DNA of 45,713 nucleotides, from positions 1 through 45,713 of the IMG/VR virus record IMGVR_UViG_3300035667_000102. One strand, written 5' to 3'. The position numbers and the translations under genes were made by a program. Of this stretch, positions 23,570 to 32,128 are shown piece after piece (position 1 is the stretch's first letter; each line of letters starts with the position of its first letter). Source of the stretch: a virus. The notes below the pieces were generated by a model. The model had not been told where the DNA came from. It did not search any database and worked only from the letters and a program-made list of their open reading frames with translations.

Positions 23570-23785
23570 TTAGGTTCCGCTGCGGAACGCGGCGAAGCGC
23601 CTGCGAACGATGCCGGCCGCGCTCTCGGCCGCCATCTGCAACTGGGCGGAGATCACTCGCCGGACAGCCAGCATCTGATCAAGATTATGGTACTCGACCT
23701 TCCTCCCGTCCGCATAGGTGACGCTGCGAACATTGCTCGCGATCGCCGCCTCGATTCGGTCGAGGTCTGCCTGCACCCACGCCAT
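23570..23785 (-). CDS. Head-tail joining protein gpW-like
   Basis: This 71-residue protein, starting MAWVQADLDRIEAAIASN and containing the V-T-Y-A-D-G-R-K-V-E-Y strand pair followed by NLDQMLAVRRVI, matches the small alpha/beta gpW fold. gpW binds the portal and stabilises DNA in the head before tail joining. The ATG at 23785 overlaps the terminase stop (ATGA); the longer in-frame reading starts inside the terminase gene. It has the lambda position between terminase large subunit and portal. Confidence 0.82.
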   Translation of the reverse strand: MAWVQADLDRIEAAIASNVRSVTYADGRKVEYHNLDQMLAVRRVISAQLQMAAESAAGIVRRRFAAFRSGT

Positions 23786-25974
23786 CAGTGTCTCCTGTCC
23801 AGCCAGCGGCCGCTGCGCGGCTTGACCCAATCTTTCCTGTTCGTTCGTCGCGCTCGCGCTGGTTGCGCCGGTGGCGGCGACGGCGTCTCGCGGGCTCCAT
23901 CCTTGTCGGGCGGTATCGCCGAAGCTGGTTCGGCGGCCGGCTTGACTGCAGGCTCATCGGCTTCGCGCTTCTGATCCGGCACCCGGAAGGCCGCCGGAAC
24001 CCACCTCATGTGCGTCCGCGACTGAGCGAATGGCGGCCGCAGGATCGAGGCATAGGCCGCGACGATCAGATCGAGCGTCTCGTTGCGCGGCCTGATCTTG
24101 ACCCAGCGGCCTTTCTGCAGCTCCTCGGCAGTGATCTCGTCGATGTAGCTGTCGAGGAGCCGGCCAGTCGTGTTCTCGTCCTGTCCTGGCTTCAGTTGAC
24201 CGCCGCCGACCTTTCCGCCTGGCAGGTGGATGAAACCGGCTCCAGCATCCGTCCGTCTCAACCTCGCGTCGATGATGTGCTTCAGCCGATGGACGTTCGG
24301 TAGCCAGAGCTCGGCGGACGTCCGCTTCGGCCCGCCGCGACGACGCTGGTCCGCAAACTTGGCCCGGGGCATCAGATCGCCGGTCAGGCTGCTACCGCCC
24401 TTCGTGAGCGTGATCCGCGACTTGTGAATGCCGAGCGCGCGCGCGGCGTTCCAGAATGCTTTCGCGAACTCTGTCGCCCCCTCGCCCTTATTGCCGCCGC
24501 CGCCGACGTCCAGTTGGACCGTAAGGGGCGGCGGCGAAAGGCCTGACCCGTCCGCCAGCGGGAGCCGCAGGTTGAACAATGGCAGCAGCACGGCGCTGTG
24601 CTCCGGGTGGCTGAACGGCGCCAGCGTCGTCAGCCCGTCGTCGAGCACGTCGATCGGCCAGCGCTTGAGGACCCACCCCTCCAGATCGTCGCCCCACCCG
24701 AAAGCCTGGCATTCGACCCGATTGTGCTGAACGTCGACCTGGACGCCCCAGACCTTCACGCCGGCGGGGATCGTCCCAATGTGGAAGCCCTCTTCTCGAC
24801 GAGCCCTCAGCGTCTCACTGTTCAGCGGCTTCTCACCACTCAATTGGGAGCGGTAATTCTTGCCGGCCTTCGTGTTCCAGAACGTCCGCAGCAGGCTCTC
24901 GTCCTGCCGAATCTCCCATTCTATCTGCGCCTCGCGCCACAGCCTGGCCAGCTTCGGCCAGCTGGTCAGCGCCATCAACCCATCGATCCGGAATGTCCGA
25001 CGACGCTTCGAGACCTTGCCGTTCGCGGCAACGAAGCCGCGCGCGGGCAACGCAACCAGGCTGTCGAGCAGTTTGCGCCGGTCGCTCGGCGCCAGAATGC
25101 AGCCGTTGGCCGGGCAGATCACATGCGCCGTCACTTCGGCCTGGTCGGCCGAGCCCTTCGCGTCGAAGCGAAGGTCCAGGATTAGGTCAGGTTCGAACCG
25201 CTCCTCACATTGCGGGCACCGCGGGTTGATCCGCTCGTCCGTGCCGCCGGCGACGAAGGCCTCCGTCTTGCCGCCCTTGTCATCAGCGGGCGAGGAGGAG
25301 ACGAACTTTTTTTCCCTGCCCTCGTGCGAGGTGAAGCGCCCTTCCAAGAGCGAGATAGCGGATCCCTGCCCGCCCTCACCGCCGACGGCACCGATATTCT
25401 CCTCAATCTGATCGTAATCGTCGATCCATCCGAACCTGATAGGCCGCTGCGCAAACTGCGCAGGCACCGGCCAGATCGAGGCCAGAGACATCCCCCTAAA
25501 GAGTTTCAGGTCGATATTGTTCGCGTTAGAGACCGGCTGCAGCTTCAGCTTCACCACCGTCGTCGTCTCGATCATGGGATCGAGGCGCGTCTTGACGAAA
25601 TTCTGCGCCATTGCCCGATCGGGCTGGCAGATCAGCATGTCCGAAGGATCGGTGTCGATGATCCATCCGGTCCAAGCCAGCCCGATCTCGGACTTCCCAC
25701 CTTGGCTCGGTCCGAGAAGTCCGACTTCCGAGACTTCCGGATCGCTCAGGGCGTCCATCACTTCGGCCTGCCAAGCCAGGCTCTCGGGGTCGAATTCCCG
25801 GTGGCGCTCGGCCCAGGCGCTTACGGTCAGCTTCTCCTGCGGGCGGTAGAGGTGTGCTTGGCTGCGGACGATATCCGCGCCGGTCCTAAACGGCGGAATG
25901 CTCCACCGCGGCGGCGGGATGGCCGGCGCCTGGCGCGGCCGCGCCAGCGTCGACGCTCTGCTCACCGCCGACAT
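23785..25974 (-). CDS. Terminase large subunit, GpA family
   Basis: This 729-residue protein has the lambda gpA layout. The ATPase has G-P-S-Q-G-G-K-S-E as Walker A (near residue 90) and F-G-W-I-D-D-Y-D as Walker B. A Cys cluster (CPQCEERF and later CPANGC) may bind zinc. The nuclease half contains VWGVQVDVQHNRVE and later a D-x-G-G-G-G-N segment. The C-terminus is Pro/Ala-rich and basic. It would package and cut concatemeric DNA with the small subunit, probably at cos sites. It starts 89 bases inside the small subunit gene; no later ATG fits before the ATPase. GpA-type enzymes suggest cohesive ends. Confidence 0.9.
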   Translation of the reverse strand: MSAVSRASTLARPRQAPAIPPPRWSIPPFRTGADIVRSQAHLYRPQEKLTVSAWAERHREFDPESLAWQAEVMDALSDPEVSEVGLLGPSQGGKSEIGLAWTGWIIDTDPSDMLICQPDRAMAQNFVKTRLDPMIETTTVVKLKLQPVSNANNIDLKLFRGMSLASIWPVPAQFAQRPIRFGWIDDYDQIEENIGAVGGEGGQGSAISLLEGRFTSHEGREKKFVSSSPADDKGGKTEAFVAGGTDERINPRCPQCEERFEPDLILDLRFDAKGSADQAEVTAHVICPANGCILAPSDRRKLLDSLVALPARGFVAANGKVSKRRRTFRIDGLMALTSWPKLARLWREAQIEWEIRQDESLLRTFWNTKAGKNYRSQLSGEKPLNSETLRARREEGFHIGTIPAGVKVWGVQVDVQHNRVECQAFGWGDDLEGWVLKRWPIDVLDDGLTTLAPFSHPEHSAVLLPLFNLRLPLADGSGLSPPPLTVQLDVGGGGNKGEGATEFAKAFWNAARALGIHKSRITLTKGGSSLTGDLMPRAKFADQRRRGGPKRTSAELWLPNVHRLKHIIDARLRRTDAGAGFIHLPGGKVGGGQLKPGQDENTTGRLLDSYIDEITAEELQKGRWVKIRPRNETLDLIVAAYASILRPPFAQSRTHMRWVPAAFRVPDQKREADEPAVKPAAEPASAIPPDKDGARETPSPPPAQPARARRTNRKDWVKPRSGRWLDRRH

Positions 25975-26524
25975 CGCCCAGATCCTTGCCCAAATTCTCC
26001 ATCATCCGCGCGAGCTCGGCCTGATCGGCTAGCGCGAGACGGTCGATCGCCGTAATCTGCTCGCGGGTCAGGTCGACCTTCTTCGCGAGCCGCGCCGCGA
26101 AGGTGGTGCCCCGCTGCCGGAAGCGAACCAGCACATCGCCGAAGGCCGCTTCGACCGACGCCCGCGGCACCAGCTCTCGGCGCTCCTTCGCGATCCTGAT
26201 CGCGACCAGCTCCTCCTCGAGCAACTGCTTGCGCTCGGCGATCGACAGGCCGACCGGCCCGTCTTCGTCACCGCCCAGGCCCAGGTCGAGCCCGAGTTGC
26301 TTGATCTGATCCGCACGCTGGCGCGCCTCTTGAGCCTTGGCGTCCTCTCGAGCCCGGAAGGCCGCGGCGGCCTCCTCCAGCTGAATCTCGTACGCGTCGC
26401 CATTCGACCCGCGCTTGATGATCCAGGGCTGATCGGGCTCGGCCGCGATCCACTTCCTCAGGGTCGGCTCAGAGGCCAGCCCAGTGGCGGCGAGATCGGC
26501 CAGATTGCCTCTCACCTGCCCCAC
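25886..26524 (-). CDS. Terminase small subunit (DNA-recognition)
   Basis: This 212-residue protein starts with GTG at 26524, only 7 bases from the tRNA 3' end. Residues 5-40 (GNLADLAATGLASEPTLRKW) look like a winged-helix DNA-binding head such as lambda Nu1 uses to bind cosB. Then come EIQLEEAAAAFRAREDA, a charged coiled coil and a helical bundle with ELVPRASVEAAFGDVLVRFR. This is typical of Nu1/DUF1441-like small subunits, which load the large subunit on viral DNA. The C-terminus is Ala/Gly-rich and overlaps the large subunit gene. A second GTG three codons in is also possible. Confidence 0.78.
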   Translation of the reverse strand: MGQVRGNLADLAATGLASEPTLRKWIAAEPDQPWIIKRGSNGDAYEIQLEEAAAAFRAREDAKAQEARQRADQIKQLGLDLGLGGDEDGPVGLSIAERKQLLEEELVAIRIAKERRELVPRASVEAAFGDVLVRFRQRGTTFAARLAKKVDLTREQITAIDRLALADQAELARMMENLGKDLGDVGGEQSVDAGAAAPGAGHPAAAVEHSAV

Positions 26525-26531
26525 CTGAGCA

Positions 26532-26606
26532 TGGTTGCACGGGCGGGATTTGAACCCGCGACCTCTTGGTTATGAGCCAAGCGAGCTACCACTGCTCCAC
26601 CGTGCG
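26532..26606 (-). tRNA. tRNA-Met (CAT), initiator-like
   Basis: The 75-base gene folds into a full cloverleaf with an encoded 3' CCA. The acceptor is CGCACGG against CCGTGCA; the D arm is GAGC/GCTC with a short 7-base loop; the anticodon arm is CTTGG-CTCATAA-CCAAG (anticodon CAT, 26574-26572); the T arm is GCGGG-TTCAAAT-CCCGC. The first acceptor pair is C-A, the hallmark of bacterial initiator tRNA, and the D and variable regions also resemble initiators. However, the anticodon stem ends TGG/CCA, where initiators normally have GGG/CCC, and the D loop is two bases shorter. It lies just upstream of the terminase small subunit and is probably on the late transcript. Confidence 0.88.
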
Positions 26607-26921
26607 CCACGCTGTAAGATGCTGAACAGAAACCGAAAGAACAACAGCAAGCCCGCAAAAAAATCAGCAAATTCGCGCCTTTTGCGCCTTTGGCCCCCGT
26701 ATACGGTTGGGTGCCGGGAAGGACCCAAGGGCACCCCCTCCAGGCCGTGACGAGGAGGCGCGGCCGACGCAGCGGGCCCGCCCTTGCGAGCAGGCCCGTC
26801 ACGATCAGAAGCTGCGCATCTCCAGTCTCCATCGCTCGGGAAGTCCCAGGGGCAAACGGGTTCGCCCAGTGTGACGAGAAATCGCACCCCACAGCCCCGG
26901 AGACCAAGTACAAATATTTTG
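26607..26921. other. Gene-free spacer with dyads, candidate cos/packaging region
   Basis: No convincing gene fills these 315 bases. A reading that starts in ATGA overlap at 26925 and runs to 26512 crosses the tRNA and looks non-coding. The spacer holds the 10-base palindrome GCGGGCCCGC (26772-26781) nearly centred inside arms CGTGACG (26746-26752) and CGTCACG (26797-26803), the dyads TTGGGT/ACCCAA (26707-26728) and GGGTGCC/GGCACCC (26709-26736), and tandem GCGCCTTT (from about 26683). Lambda-type cos lies just upstream of the small terminase gene, so this is the best place for one, but no known cos sequence was recognised. Confidence 0.4.
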
Positions 26922-27530
26922 TCATGACGAGATTACTGGACTTGACGCACTACCGGCGCGGTTTTCCGCCATTTTCACGCGCTCGACGATCTCCAGAACG
27001 GCCTTGGAATAGCGCACGCGCACCCCTTTCGGGGCATAGGGATTACTGGACAGGGCGTTGAGGACGTTCGCGATCAGCTGGATTGCCTGCGAATAGCGCC
27101 ACTCCAGACCTCCCGCGCCGATGGTATGGCCGAGCGTCCTGAGCAGGGAGCGCCATGGCACCTGGCTCATACCCTGCGCCTTCTTACCGAGCGCCAGCAC
27201 AAGCACGCGCCGCTTGTCCTCGGGCACCCACGTGATCCACTCCGTCGCCTCCTCCATCGCTGTGACCTCGGCACGGCGAAGCGGCAGCGACCGCATCGGC
27301 TTCGGGTCGCGGGCGTCCCAGTCCTCCCATTCCTTGCGGATCAGATGCCATGGTCCATCGCTCGCGAACGGCCAGCGGCCGCCGCCGGGCATACGCCACC
27401 AGCAGCGCACCGTCTCGATCAGCCGCTCTTCGACCGCCTCACAAGTCCAGAAGGTCGCGTCATCGCCCACCCTTCCGAGACCGGAAGCCTCCGCCTGGAC
27501 CCTTCCGGCATTGGTGTCCGCATACTTCAT
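26922..27530 (-). CDS. DUF6362-like phage protein, probable HTH regulator
   Basis: This 202-residue protein shows a pattern I associate with DUF6362: EAVEERLIETVRCWWRMPG, a Trp-rich start, a helix with RRAEVTAMEEATEWITWV and then MSQVPWRSLLRTLGHTIGAG followed by LEWRYSQAIQLIANVLN, which resembles a sigma-region-4-like helix-turn-helix. Members sit next to terminase genes in alphaproteobacterial phages and may regulate late transcription. Here it is the first gene after the primase and the repeat cluster, and the last protein gene before the tRNA and terminase. Its beginning includes two copies of the CCTTCC motif that recurs in the spacer upstream. Confidence 0.6.
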   Translation of the reverse strand: MKYADTNAGRVQAEASGLGRVGDDATFWTCEAVEERLIETVRCWWRMPGGGRWPFASDGPWHLIRKEWEDWDARDPKPMRSLPLRRAEVTAMEEATEWITWVPEDKRRVLVLALGKKAQGMSQVPWRSLLRTLGHTIGAGGLEWRYSQAIQLIANVLNALSSNPYAPKGVRVRYSKAVLEIVERVKMAENRAGSASSPVISS

Positions 27531-27566
27531 TGAGTTAAAGTCCTTTTCCTATTCAATTGGAAACAA

Positions 27567-27663
27567 TGGAAGGGTTGGAAGCTTTTGCGTGAATGATGCA
27601 TCCTGCATGCGCGCGCATGCCTGTGTGCATTGCAACCCGTCGCCCAAGCTTCCAACCCTTCCA
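27567..27663. repeat. 18-bp perfect inverted repeat enclosing a 16-bp palindrome
   Basis: TGGAAGGGTTGGAAGCTT (27567-27584) is the exact reverse complement of the stretch at 27646-27663. The 61-base interval holds the 16-base palindrome GCATGCGCGCGCATGC (27605-27620), flanked by TGCAT-type words. The cruciform-prone block lies between the primase gene and the DUF6362-like gene. It could be a replication origin, a large terminator or a regulator site; no T run was seen at its end. Confidence 0.7.
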
Positions 27664-27696
27664 AAGGCGCAGAAATCCGCGCTTTTCCCGTTCCGC

Positions 27697-27732
27697 CGAC
27701 CCTTCCGCCATCCTTCCAAACCGGAAGGGTCG
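27697..27732. repeat. 11-bp inverted repeat CGACCCTTCCG / CGGAAGGGTCG
   Basis: Perfect 11-base arms with a 14-base interval that itself holds another CCTTCC. It lies immediately after the primase stop and belongs to the same GGAAGGGT-rich cluster. The spacer 27531-27746 (216 bases) contains these two repeats and no gene. Confidence 0.65.
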
Positions 27733-27746
27733 TTATGTCTTCCGCC

Positions 27747-30700
27747 CTACGGCAGCCAGTCCTCGCCATTGTCAGGCTGCGAGGGTGCACCGTCGTCGCC
27801 CGCATGTCCGCGCTCATGCTCCATGCGCGCCTTCTCAAAGGGATCGTCCATATCCGGCAGCTTCTCGCGGACCTTGCCTTGGTCATCGACGAACTCGTCC
27901 GCGCTCCGGACCAGCCTGAGCCCGAGCCAGCGCATTCCGTCACTGCGCGTCTTAGTGAAACCCTTGTCGGTCATCGCATTGGCAAAGCCTTTGGCGCTCC
28001 ACTCCTTCTCGCCGGCGGCCTTGCACCACGCGGCGAACACCGCGTGCAGCTCGGATGATTTCTCCCGAGCCTCGGGATCGACGACGGTGCAGAGCCGCAG
28101 GAAGCGGGCGAGCGGATCGCTATGTTCGCGATAGGCCTGTGTCGCCGCTGTCACGCCCTCGGGCTCGACGAAGCCATGTTCGATGTAGTCGATCAGGCCG
28201 GCGACGAGGCGGGCGAACACGCCCGGCAGTTCGCCCGCCTTGATCTTGTCGAGCAGCTTGGTGTCCTTCTTCGGCCAGTTCTCTACCCCAGGCTCGGGCT
28301 GGTCTATGTTGCGCAGCCATGGTGAGAGCTTCATCCTGCTCCAAATGCCCTCATCGGTGTCGGGGATTTCGGGTCGACTATTGCCGCTCATCAGCAGCTT
28401 GAAGCGCGGCAGCAGGTCGAAGAAGCCTCGGTGTAGCGCCCGCACCGCCATCGGCTCCCCGCCCGTCGCCGCCTTGATCAGCGCGGAGTTGAGCTTTGCC
28501 CCACGCTCCGGCTCGGACGCGCGCAGCATCCTTACGCCGCCGAGCCGCGCGAGATCGGGCGTCGCGGCGTCGCCGCGCTTCTTGATGCCCTGGTCGAGGA
28601 AGCTCTCGATCCCGATCGTGCCGGAATAGTCGCCGAGCGATGAGCACCAGCTGTCGATCGTCGTCGACTTGCCGTTGCGGCCGCGCCCGTAGTTGAACCA
28701 CAGCTTGTGCTCGCCGGTGTCGCCGCTGGCCGCATAGCCGCCGACCTGGTGAAGATAGCGCCGCATGGCGGCTTCGGGCTGCGCCCATGCGATCATAGCG
28801 TCGTAGAGTGGCGCCGGCGCCTCCCTGTCATATTCCACCGGAGCGAGCCGGGTGATCAGGTCCCCTCGCCGATGCGGCTCAAGCGAGACGCGTGCCTTCA
28901 CCGTCCCGTCGGGCCGGGATTCGGGGGAAAGCCGCAGCGTTCCGTTCAGGACGTTGATCGCCATCAACTCGCAATCGAAGCGCTCGATCGGCACGGTCAT
29001 GAACCGGCTGCGCTCTATCCCCGGGGTGCCGCGCGCCAGATTGGCGATAGCGGCGGGCTTGCCCGCCTGCTCGCATTGGCGCCCCCATCCCGCGATCAAC
29101 GTGGAAAAGCGCTTCCACGACTTCCCGACCGGCACCCAGTGATCGAGCGAATGTGGGTTTGGCTCGGCCAGGTCCAGCTCCTGCTGCTTGCCCTTGGTCA
29201 CCAGCTCGATCTTGAGGCCGGTTTCGGCGACGCGCCGCGCCTCGCGCTGCACGGCGCGAATCGTTTCGAACACCGCCGCGATCAACTGAGCCGGAAGCGT
29301 GTCCTTGTCCTGGTCCAGCACCGCCCAGCGCCACCCATCCCAACCCAGCCAGCCCTTGGCGGTGGTGAACCGGAATTCTTCCCCGTAGCGCTCGAGGAAA
29401 CGCTCAGCCAGGCCGAAGTCGGTCATCGGCAGCAATGCGCACCGAAGGTCGACGAGCAGCGGCCGCGGATCGAACCCGCGCGCTATTCCGTCGGCGAGGG
29501 ATCGGTCGATATCGGCATGCTGAACGTCCGCCACGCCCTCGTAGATGGGCCACAGCGCCTCCTTGGACTGACCTTCATCGATCAGGTCGGCCGAAACGCG
29601 ACGGCCGATCGACCAGGCGAGCGCGGTCAGCGCCTCCTTCGTCCGCTCGACATGATCCAGTCGGCGCTCAAGCCATGCAACCGAGATCCGCTTGAGCCGG
29701 TCGAGCTCGGCTTCGCTGAGCGCTACCGGGGGGGCGACGTCGTCACCCCCGGGCCCCCGTCCCTGTGATTGGCGAGCCATCCTTCCGTCCCGGAAGGGAG
29801 GTGTTTGATCATCCCCACCAGCCGGGGAGCGCGCAGGCCCGCGAGCAGGCGGCGCCCGCGATCCGGAGCCGGAACCGCCGGAAAGGCGCTGCCTACTACC
29901 GCTACGGGACGCGCGGTCGCGCGCTGCGGCCGCGATCTCGGTGAGATCGCGAGGGTTGTTGATCCCGGCGGACCAGCCGCTCTCGATGGTTGCGATGAGC
30001 TGGCGATCGTCGTCCCGGCCGGGATTGGCCCGGGCGGCCGCCTCCAGGCTACCCCGCGCGATCGTCTCGTCCAGCGCGCCTGAGGCGACCAGCGAGGCGA
30101 TCTTGAGCGCGCTTTCGTTCAGCTGCGGGTTGCGCCGGCCGCTTGGCGCCTCGCGCACGGCCCGGCATTCGAGATCGAGCCCACTCAGCGCATATTTGCG
30201 GATCGCCTCGCGCTCGGCCTCGCCCAGGTCGGCGGGCATCGGCCGCCCCGGCCCGCTCGGCCGAGCGCCGCCCTCGGCGGTCTTGCGCTCTCGCAGCACT
30301 TCGATCAGCCGCTCCGGCGCCCTCGCGATCCCGCCGACCGGCTCCTTGCGGTGCCACCGATATTTCAGGCCGGCCTGTCCCTTGATCGCGTTCGGCCCCA
30401 TCACGCTCGGCGGCGCAATCACGTAGCCGCCCAGGCCGCGCACATCGACATGTTCGGGCAGATTGCCGCGATTGGTGATCGCCGGCCCGTCGTCGCCCTG
30501 CAGCAGATAGGCGTGAACGCCGTCCGACGGCGTCAGCGCCGCCAGCGTGACCGGGAATTCGCAGCCGAGCTGCGCCTCGAGCTCGGTCTTGAGCCGCTCC
30601 AGCGTCCAGACCTCGCCGGTGTCCTTATCCTCGCGCGGGTCGAAATCGACGACGAACAGGCGCAGCCCGCCGGCGTCGAGCGTGGCGTGCCCGGTCGCGA

Positions 30701-30923
30701 TCGCGATCAGGGCCTTGGGCCAGCGCTTCCACCAGCCGCGAATCTGGTCCGGGTCGGTCGACGCCTTGACTAAGCCGCCGCTGTTCGGGATCGGCTTGTT
30801 CGTCGCCGGGTCGACGTCCTTGGGCAGCAGCGGCCGCTTGTCCTTCGGGCTGCACGGAAAGACCGGCCAGCCGCGTGCGGCATAAGCCAGGGCGGCGTCG
30901 AGAAGGGGATTGTCTCCGCTCAT
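27747..30923 (-). CDS. Primase-polymerase / SF3-type helicase replication protein
   Basis: This 1058-residue protein combines two replication enzymes. The N-terminus (1-220) is a PrimPol domain: ALAYAARGWPVFPC, the metal site F-V-V-D-F-D, GVHAYLL, and VDVRGLGGYVIAPPS. The middle is helical and disordered. The C-terminal 400 residues form a D5/P4-type helicase: N-Y-G-R-G-R-N-G-K-S-T-T (Walker A), then RMLRASEPERG, FKLLMSGNSRP and IWSRMKLSPW. The end (SELHAVFAAWCKAAGEKEWS) is the winged-helix seen in such primases. It likely opens the origin and primes synthesis, and the inverted repeats just downstream could be that origin. It starts in ATGA overlap with the DndC-like gene. Confidence 0.85.
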   Translation of the reverse strand: MSGDNPLLDAALAYAARGWPVFPCSPKDKRPLLPKDVDPATNKPIPNSGGLVKASTDPDQIRGWWKRWPKALIAIATGHATLDAGGLRLFVVDFDPREDKDTGEVWTLERLKTELEAQLGCEFPVTLAALTPSDGVHAYLLQGDDGPAITNRGNLPEHVDVRGLGGYVIAPPSVMGPNAIKGQAGLKYRWHRKEPVGGIARAPERLIEVLRERKTAEGGARPSGPGRPMPADLGEAEREAIRKYALSGLDLECRAVREAPSGRRNPQLNESALKIASLVASGALDETIARGSLEAAARANPGRDDDRQLIATIESGWSAGINNPRDLTEIAAAARDRASRSGSRQRLSGGSGSGSRAPPARGPARSPAGGDDQTPPFRDGRMARQSQGRGPGGDDVAPPVALSEAELDRLKRISVAWLERRLDHVERTKEALTALAWSIGRRVSADLIDEGQSKEALWPIYEGVADVQHADIDRSLADGIARGFDPRPLLVDLRCALLPMTDFGLAERFLERYGEEFRFTTAKGWLGWDGWRWAVLDQDKDTLPAQLIAAVFETIRAVQREARRVAETGLKIELVTKGKQQELDLAEPNPHSLDHWVPVGKSWKRFSTLIAGWGRQCEQAGKPAAIANLARGTPGIERSRFMTVPIERFDCELMAINVLNGTLRLSPESRPDGTVKARVSLEPHRRGDLITRLAPVEYDREAPAPLYDAMIAWAQPEAAMRRYLHQVGGYAASGDTGEHKLWFNYGRGRNGKSTTIDSWCSSLGDYSGTIGIESFLDQGIKKRGDAATPDLARLGGVRMLRASEPERGAKLNSALIKAATGGEPMAVRALHRGFFDLLPRFKLLMSGNSRPEIPDTDEGIWSRMKLSPWLRNIDQPEPGVENWPKKDTKLLDKIKAGELPGVFARLVAGLIDYIEHGFVEPEGVTAATQAYREHSDPLARFLRLCTVVDPEAREKSSELHAVFAAWCKAAGEKEWSAKGFANAMTDKGFTKTRSDGMRWLGLRLVRSADEFVDDQGKVREKLPDMDDPFEKARMEHERGHAGDDGAPSQPDNGEDWLP

Positions 30924-32128
30924 GTTCCGACCAGGTCTCGGTAGAGGAGAGGCTGGACCGAGCCGTCGCCGTAGACCGCGTCGAGCCAAGCATCGGCGCG
31001 CGGCTCGTCGCCTTCCCACTTATCCGGGAATGTGCGTGCCGCGATAAGCTCGCGGATCCGCGCCTCTTCCTCATGGTTGATCAAATCGACGCCGGCGCGG
31101 CGCTGGATATCCAGAATGCGCTCCAGCGCCTCAGAGCGCGCTTCCAAGGTCAGAGGGCCCATTCGCTGCGGGTTCTTCGCGATGGAGCCGTCCTTGAGCC
31201 TCTCGACCCCCGATTTGCGCAGCCGCTGCTTCGGCAGCCGCATCCAGCGGTAGATAGGTTTTAGCTCCATCAGCGGTGCCAGATGCGCCCAAGCTGGCAT
31301 CGCGATCACGGTCTCGAGGGCCGTGTCCCTCGATGCCAGCGGGCAGCCGATGCAGCCGGTCCGAGCGTTGATCTCCTCCGCCTCGTCGCCGCCATAGGCA
31401 TCGGCGAGGATCTTGGTCGGCCAGCCCCCGAACTCGGGCTGCGCGGCGTAGAAGCGCAGCCAGTCCCAGACGATACACACCCGCCAATGAAGGATCGGTG
31501 CGAGCGTCGCGATACGCCCCCTGATCCCTTTCGCGTCGGGAAGAACCTGCTGATACCAGCCCTGCCCGCACTCGGCGCCGTCCTTCGAGCAGGACATCTT
31601 GATCCGGCCGTCACGTACGGCGCTCTCGCCCTCGCGAACGCCGGTGATCATCAGCGCCGTGCCCGGTAGCGCCGCGATCGCCTCCTCCAGCGCCGCCGCC
31701 ATTGGCTCGACCTTGATCTGCCGAGTACACCAGCGCAGCGTGTTGTTGTTCGGCGGCGGCACGCCCCGGCCCAAAATGTAGACCATGAACCGCTTGTCGA
31801 GCGGCGCGCGAACCACGCGAACCTCGATCCAGTTTCGCTCGCGAAGCTTCTCCATGATAGCCTCGGCCGCGGCCTGGAGGGGCGGCAACTCCTGTCGCGT
31901 GTCGGCATAGAAGACGTACAGGCGCTCAGGCTGGGCCAGCTCGCCGGCATCGATCAGATGGATCAGGAGGGTGAGGGTGGCCGTGCTGTCCTTGCCGCCA
32001 GACCAGGCGACCGCGACATGGTCATGGTTCGGCCAATAGGCGCGCAGCGATTGGAGCGTCAGCTCCACCGCCTCCTCGTGGACCATGCGAACGCCACGGG
32101 AGAAGAGATTGTCGACGGGACGCCCCAT
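30920..32128 (-). CDS. DndC-like PP-loop, Fe-S-type sulfurtransferase
   Basis: This 402-residue enzyme has the PP-loop S-G-G-K-D-S-T (residues 43-49) that activates a substrate with ATP, then NTLRWCTRQIKVEP (C134), TGVREGESAVR, C180, C187 and G-C259-I-G-C262-P. The W-C-T-R, G-V-R-x-x-E-S and C-x-x-C order resembles DndC, the Fe-S component of phosphorothioate DNA modification, more than plain PAPS reductase. No dndB, dndD or dndE is visible nearby. It could modify a nucleotide or tRNA, or protect phage DNA. The start at 32128 forms TAATG with the upstream stop. It lies in an early operon between a GcrA-like regulator and the primase. Confidence 0.75.
   Translation of the reverse strand: MGRPVDNLFSRGVRMVHEEAVELTLQSLRAYWPNHDHVAVAWSGGKDSTATLTLLIHLIDAGELAQPERLYVFYADTRQELPPLQAAAEAIMEKLRERNWIEVRVVRAPLDKRFMVYILGRGVPPPNNNTLRWCTRQIKVEPMAAALEEAIAALPGTALMITGVREGESAVRDGRIKMSCSKDGAECGQGWYQQVLPDAKGIRGRIATLAPILHWRVCIVWDWLRFYAAQPEFGGWPTKILADAYGGDEAEEINARTGCIGCPLASRDTALETVIAMPAWAHLAPLMELKPIYRWMRLPKQRLRKSGVERLKDGSIAKNPQRMGPLTLEARSEALERILDIQRRAGVDLINHEEEARIRELIAARTFPDKWEGDEPRADAWLDAVYGDGSVQPLLYRDLVGT

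Noticed and set aside
22178-23974. A 598-codon plus-strand reading
   Set aside because: Antisense to portal and gpW; same compositional bias and no domain.
26532-26606. tRNA as the phage attachment site
   Set aside because: It lies mid-genome beside terminase, 18 kb from the integrase, and no second copy of its end was noticed in the window.
26512-26925. A leftward 137-codon reading starting in ATGA overlap with the DUF6362-like gene
   Set aside because: It runs across the whole tRNA and into the terminase start; the protein has poor composition with clustered Cys and no domain.
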